Source of the DNA: an uncultured Methanobrevibacter sp.
Lineage (GTDB): Archaea; Methanobacteriota; Methanobacteria; Methanobacteriales; Methanobacteriaceae
Length of the DNA stretch: 24,503 nucleotides
Assembly: GCA_900319985.1 (NCBI GenBank)
Contig: ONQL01000020.1
Coordinates: 1 to 24,503 of the forward strand
Reading direction: 5' to 3'
Shown here: positions 21,682 to 24,503 of the stretch, piece after piece
Layout: the number at the start of each line of letters is the position of its first letter
Numbering within the stretch: the first letter of the stretch is position 1
Program-made: the position numbers and the translations under genes
Notes under the pieces: model-generated
Database searches by the model: none
Told to the model about the DNA's origin: nothing
The model's input: the letters and a program-made list of their open reading frames with translations, nothing else

Positions 21682-21720
21682 AAAAAAAGTAGGAAATTAC
21701 TTTCAAAAAATTGAAAGTAA
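21682..21720 (-). terminator. Hairpin plus U-tract terminator after metK
   Basis: TTACTTTCAA-AAAA-TTGAAAGTAA (21697-21720) is a perfect 10-bp hairpin six bases after the metK stop. On the minus strand it is followed by TTTCC and then a T7 run (complement of 21682-21688). Confidence 0.65.
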
Positions 21721-21726
21721 ATGTAT

Positions 21727-22847
21727 TTATTGAATGTATTTTGCTAAATCATCGGCTTTATCGGTTTTCTCCCATGGAAGACCTTCAATACCGAAGTGAC
21801 CGTATTTAGCAGTTTGTTTGTAGGTAACGTCCCTTAATCCTAATGTTTCGATGATTCCGTCCGGAGTAAGTTTGAAGTTTTCACGTACAATTTCTTCAAA
21901 TGTCTTGTCTCCGATATCAGCACCTGTTCCGAATGTATCTACCATAACGGAAGTAGGTTCAGCAACACCGATAGCATAGGACAATTGGATTTCACATTTT
22001 TCGGCAAGACCACTTGCTACAATGTTTTTGGCAATGTATCTTGCCATGTAACATGCACTTCTGTCCACTTTTGTGCAGTCTTTTCCTGAAAATGCACCGC
22101 CACCATGTCTTGCATATCCACCATATGTGTCTACGATAATTTTTCTGCCAGTAAGTCCTGCATCACCGTGAGGACCACCAATTTCAAATTTGCCTGTCGG
22201 GTTGATGTGCTCTTTGGTATTTTCGCTCATCAGTTCCTGTGGAATGACTGCTTTGAATAGTTTTTCACGAATGTCTTCCTTTAATCTTTCCTGGTCATAT
22301 GATACGGATTCATCATGCTGGGTTGACAATACTACAGCATCCAGTGAAAGTACGTTTCCATCATCATCATAATTGACTGATACCTGTGCCTTACCGTCAG
22401 GTCTGAGGTATGGGATTTCACCGGATTCTCTTAACTCGGTTAATTTGTTTGTGAGTTTGCGTCAAACATCATTCCCTGATCTCCTGCACCGGTTTCATCT
22501 TCTCCCCTGTCAACACCTTGGTTGATGTCCTGGGACTGTGCATGGAGCCTGTTTGCAACAATACAGCTGTGACCATCAAATTCCAAATCAGGATTGTCAT
22601 AACCGATTTCAATAATTGTATCTCGTATAATCTTTTCAATATCATCTTCGGATAAATCAGTATTTGAGGTAATCTCACCGAATACCATACAAAAGTCAGT
22701 AGTAACGCAAGTTTCACATGCAACGTGTGAATTTTTATCGCCTGCCATATACGCATCCAAAATTGCATCAGATATGATGTCTGCAACTTTGTCTGGGTGG
22801 CCTTGAGTTACTGATTCGGATGTAAAAGTTCTGTATACTTCACTCAT
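21727..22847 (-). pseudogene. metK: Bacterial-type S-adenosylmethionine synthetase, disrupted by a deletion/frameshift
   Basis: Two reading frames together make a bacterial MetK. The first, from ATG 22847, has TFTSESVTQGHPDKVADIISDA (methionine/ATP site) and runs to GAGDQGMMF (residue 128), then stops after seven unrelated residues at 22440. The second resumes in another frame at about 22461 with RKLTNKLTELRESGEIPYLRPDG and continues through GGPHGDAGLTGRKI and GGGAFSGKD to the natural C-terminus. Compared with the family, the segment GYATNET...LMPxPI...AH, about 19 residues, is missing; with two leftover bases this equals about 55 nt lost, giving a frameshift. The missing part belongs to the active site. 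AGGTGA precedes the start. Either the gene is dead, with an archaeal-type MAT elsewhere taking over, or the assembly has an error. Confidence 0.85.
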
Positions 22848-23083
22848 TCTTTCACCTAAATGTTATTACTTTAGTTATGTATGTTCATCATTAAATAAAA
22901 GAATTTCGGATTTGCCTTTAAAAACTTCTTTAATATAATGCAAAAATGTCAAGTATTGGCCCGGGGAATAAAATCTTACAAAGTTTTTTAAATGATGAAT
23001 ATAAACTATTTAAATAATTAATGTTTTAATTGAATGTTTCGGTTGAAATGTTCAAAATTTAAAGAAAAAAGAGACATTTTAAA

Positions 23084-24307
23084 ATGAAAATTACAGTTGC
23101 AGGAGTAGGATATGTGGGGCTTTCCCTTGCTGTCCTTCTGGCTCAAAATCATGATGTTACAGCAATTACAACAACAGAATCAAAAGCAGAAATGCTTAAC
23201 AAGTTTATAAGTCCAATCCATGATGATGAAATAGAAAGATTTTTTAAAGAGACCCATGAAGGTGAAAGGAAACTTAATCTCTACACCACTACCGACAAGG
23301 AAGCAGCATACAAAAGTGCGGAATTGGTAATCATAGCTACACCTACAAACTATGATGACGACAATCATTTTTTTGACACATCTGCCGTTGAAGATGCAAT
23401 AGAATGGACATTGAAAGTCAATCCGGACGTTTTAATAGTCATCAAATCAACAATTCCAGTGGGCTATACCGAATCAGTACGTGAAAAGTACGGAGTCAAA
23501 AACATCATCTTCTCACCGGAATTCCTCCGTGAGTCAAAAGCGCTTTATGACAACCTCCACCCAAGTCGTATCGTTGTCGGATGTGATGACGACCAGCAAA
23601 AAGAAGGAGAAATGTTTGCTGAACTGCTTTTGGAAGGTGCAAGAGAAGAGGAAAAAAGAAATGGTTCTGCCGAACAGGACATTCCAATACTATTGGCCCA
23701 TTTGACTGAAGCTGAAGCTATTAAGCTATTTGCAAACACATATCTTGCCGTAAGAGTCAGCTACTTTAACGAACTTGATACTTACGCTCAAACCAAAGGC
23801 CTTGACACACAGATGATTATAGACGGAGTATGTACGGATCCACGTATCGGCGGACACTACAACAATCCATCATTCGGATATGGAGGATACTGCCTGCCCA
23901 AGGATACAAAACAGTTACTTGCAAACTATAAGGATGTTCCGCAGACAATGATAAAGGCTGTTGTTGATTCCAACACAGTACGTAAGGAATTTATTGCTGA
24001 TGAAATTATTTCACAAAATCCAGATACTGTCGGAGTTTACCTTCTGACAATGAAAAGTAGCAGTGACAATTTCCGCGCATCTGCAATTCAGGGCGTAATG
24101 AAACGTATTAAAGCTGAAGGAATTCCGATAATCATTTATGAGCCAACCTTGGAAGATGGTGAGGAATTCTTCAAATCAGAAGTTGTTAATGATATTGATC
24201 GCTTTAAAAGCGAAAGCGATGTGATTTTAGCAAATCGTTTCGATTCAGACATTCTAGGTGATGTTTCAGAAAAGGTTTATACAAGAGATTTGTTTAGAAG
24301 GGATTAA
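23084..24307 (+). CDS. ugd: UDP-glucose 6-dehydrogenase, enterobacterial Ugd type
   Basis: A second UDP-glucose dehydrogenase, 407 aa, clearly different from the one at 17087. It follows the E. coli/Klebsiella short form: MKITVAGVGYVGLSLAVLLAQNH, ATPTNYD, IKSTIPVGYTE, FSPEFLRESKALYDNLHPSRIV, EAEAIKLFANTYLAVRVSYFNELD, catalytic Cys270 in NPSFGYGGYCLPKDTKQLLA, and a C-terminus SSDNFRASAIQGVMKRIK...VYTRDLF. The extra length comes mainly from a small charged insertion (GAREEEKRNGSAEQDIP). The close match suggests transfer from bacteria. The product, UDP-glucuronate, would serve surface polysaccharide synthesis. No clear Shine-Dalgarno is seen; an ATTTAAAG about 20-27 bases upstream may be the TATA box of a short-leader transcript. 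It is divergent from metK and convergent with ahcY. Confidence 0.92.
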   Translation: MKITVAGVGYVGLSLAVLLAQNHDVTAITTTESKAEMLNKFISPIHDDEIERFFKETHEGERKLNLYTTTDKEAAYKSAELVIIATPTNYDDDNHFFDTSAVEDAIEWTLKVNPDVLIVIKSTIPVGYTESVREKYGVKNIIFSPEFLRESKALYDNLHPSRIVVGCDDDQQKEGEMFAELLLEGAREEEKRNGSAEQDIPILLAHLTEAEAIKLFANTYLAVRVSYFNELDTYAQTKGLDTQMIIDGVCTDPRIGGHYNNPSFGYGGYCLPKDTKQLLANYKDVPQTMIKAVVDSNTVRKEFIADEIISQNPDTVGVYLLTMKSSSDNFRASAIQGVMKRIKAEGIPIIIYEPTLEDGEEFFKSEVVNDIDRFKSESDVILANRFDSDILGDVSEKVYTRDLFRRD

Positions 24308-24382
24308 GAATACAATAGTATTTAATAACTAAATTAAACACACCTCATTTTTTAATAAAAAAAAAGAAATTAAGAAGAAACA

Positions 24383-24503
24383 CTATGTTCCTTCTTGCCA
24401 GTTTGCCATGTAAGCTTTTTGTTTGTCAGTTAATGAGTCGATTTCAATACCCATTGCTTTGAGTTTCATGCTTGCAACGGTGTAGTCGATTTCATCAGGA
24501 GCT
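24383..24503 (-). CDS. ahcY: Adenosylhomocysteinase, C-terminal end only
   Basis: The last 39 residues of a minus-strand gene enter from the right edge: PDEIDYTVASMKLKAMGIEI, then DSLTDKQKAYMANWQEGT and a TAG at 24383-24385. This matches the conserved C-terminus of S-adenosylhomocysteine hydrolase (VA..KL..MGI.ID.LT..Q..Y...W..GT), which splits S-adenosylhomocysteine into homocysteine and adenosine. It is functionally linked to metK, whose remains lie 1.5 kb away. A T-rich run follows the stop on the minus strand. The call rests on a short segment but the pattern is distinctive. Confidence 0.85.
   Translation of the reverse strand, partial: APDEIDYTVASMKLKAMGIEIDSLTDKQKAYMANWQEGT

Noticed and set aside
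22962..22978. Small GC-rich patch (GGCCCGGGG) in the metK/ugd spacer
   Set aside because: Very short, no stem partners or ORF nearby; nothing to support a feature.
1..24503. tRNA, rRNA, CRISPR arrays, insertion sequences
   Set aside because: Spacers were read for tRNA-like arms, regularly spaced repeats and transposase frames; none were found.

Overview
The window comes from a methanogenic archaeon, most likely a Methanobrevibacter or close relative in the Methanobacteriales. Evidence: an archaeal IF-5A, a tetrahydromethanopterin methyltransferase subunit A homologue, a Mur-ligase-like protein best read as coenzyme F430 synthase, an F420-glutamate-ligase family protein, a GfcR-type PRTase regulator, an NADP phosphatase/NAD kinase fusion, a secreted Ig-like 'adhesin-like' protein, AT-rich spacers, and Shine-Dalgarno sites of the GGAGG/AGGTGAT type in front of ATG, GTG and TTG starts. 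The genus is inferred from gene content, not from an alignment.

Layout. 1-640: aIF5A (3' end off the left edge) and a small membrane protein, both on minus. 711-4444: pyruvoyl arginine decarboxylase, the phosphatase/NAD kinase fusion and probable cfbE, a tight plus-strand operon. 4569-7029: hemC, a Gfo/Idh/MocA dehydrogenase and a gfcR-like regulator, also tightly packed. 7232-10266: a minus-strand group of four genes, encoding an acidic 118-aa protein, a basic 130-aa protein, a one-TRD HsdS-like protein and an HsdM-like protein whose methyltransferase motifs are degenerate; no restriction subunit is present. 10276-10738: a long AT-rich spacer with several dyads. 10739-12234: a MtrA homologue without its membrane anchor, a PAP2 phosphatase and a 96-aa unknown. 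12235-12684: a gene-free stretch with notable inverted repeats. 12709-20293: a cell-surface block (secreted Ig-like protein, GT2/TagF-like fusion, UDP-glucose dehydrogenase, hexapeptide acyltransferase, galU). 20391-22847: F420 ligase family protein and a bacterial-type metK broken by an apparent internal deletion. 23084-24307: a second UDP-glucose dehydrogenase of enterobacterial type. 24383-24503: the C-terminus of adenosylhomocysteinase.

How the genes work together: hemC and cfbE lie at the two ends of the F430 pathway. pdaD begins polyamine synthesis, and spermidine is the donor for (deoxy)hypusine on aIF5A. galU plus two Ugd enzymes make UDP-glucose and UDP-glucuronate for surface polymers assembled by enzymes like the GT2/TagF fusion. 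metK and ahcY belong to the SAM cycle.

Most worth a second look: the four-gene degenerate HsdM/half-HsdS locus, with an intercistronic hairpin and a dyad-rich upstream region; the broken metK; the anchor-less MtrA; a 13-bp inverted repeat enclosing 76 nt in the gene-free stretch; and a run of hairpin-plus-U-tract terminators placed directly at stop codons. No tRNA, rRNA, CRISPR array, insertion sequence or transposase was seen.
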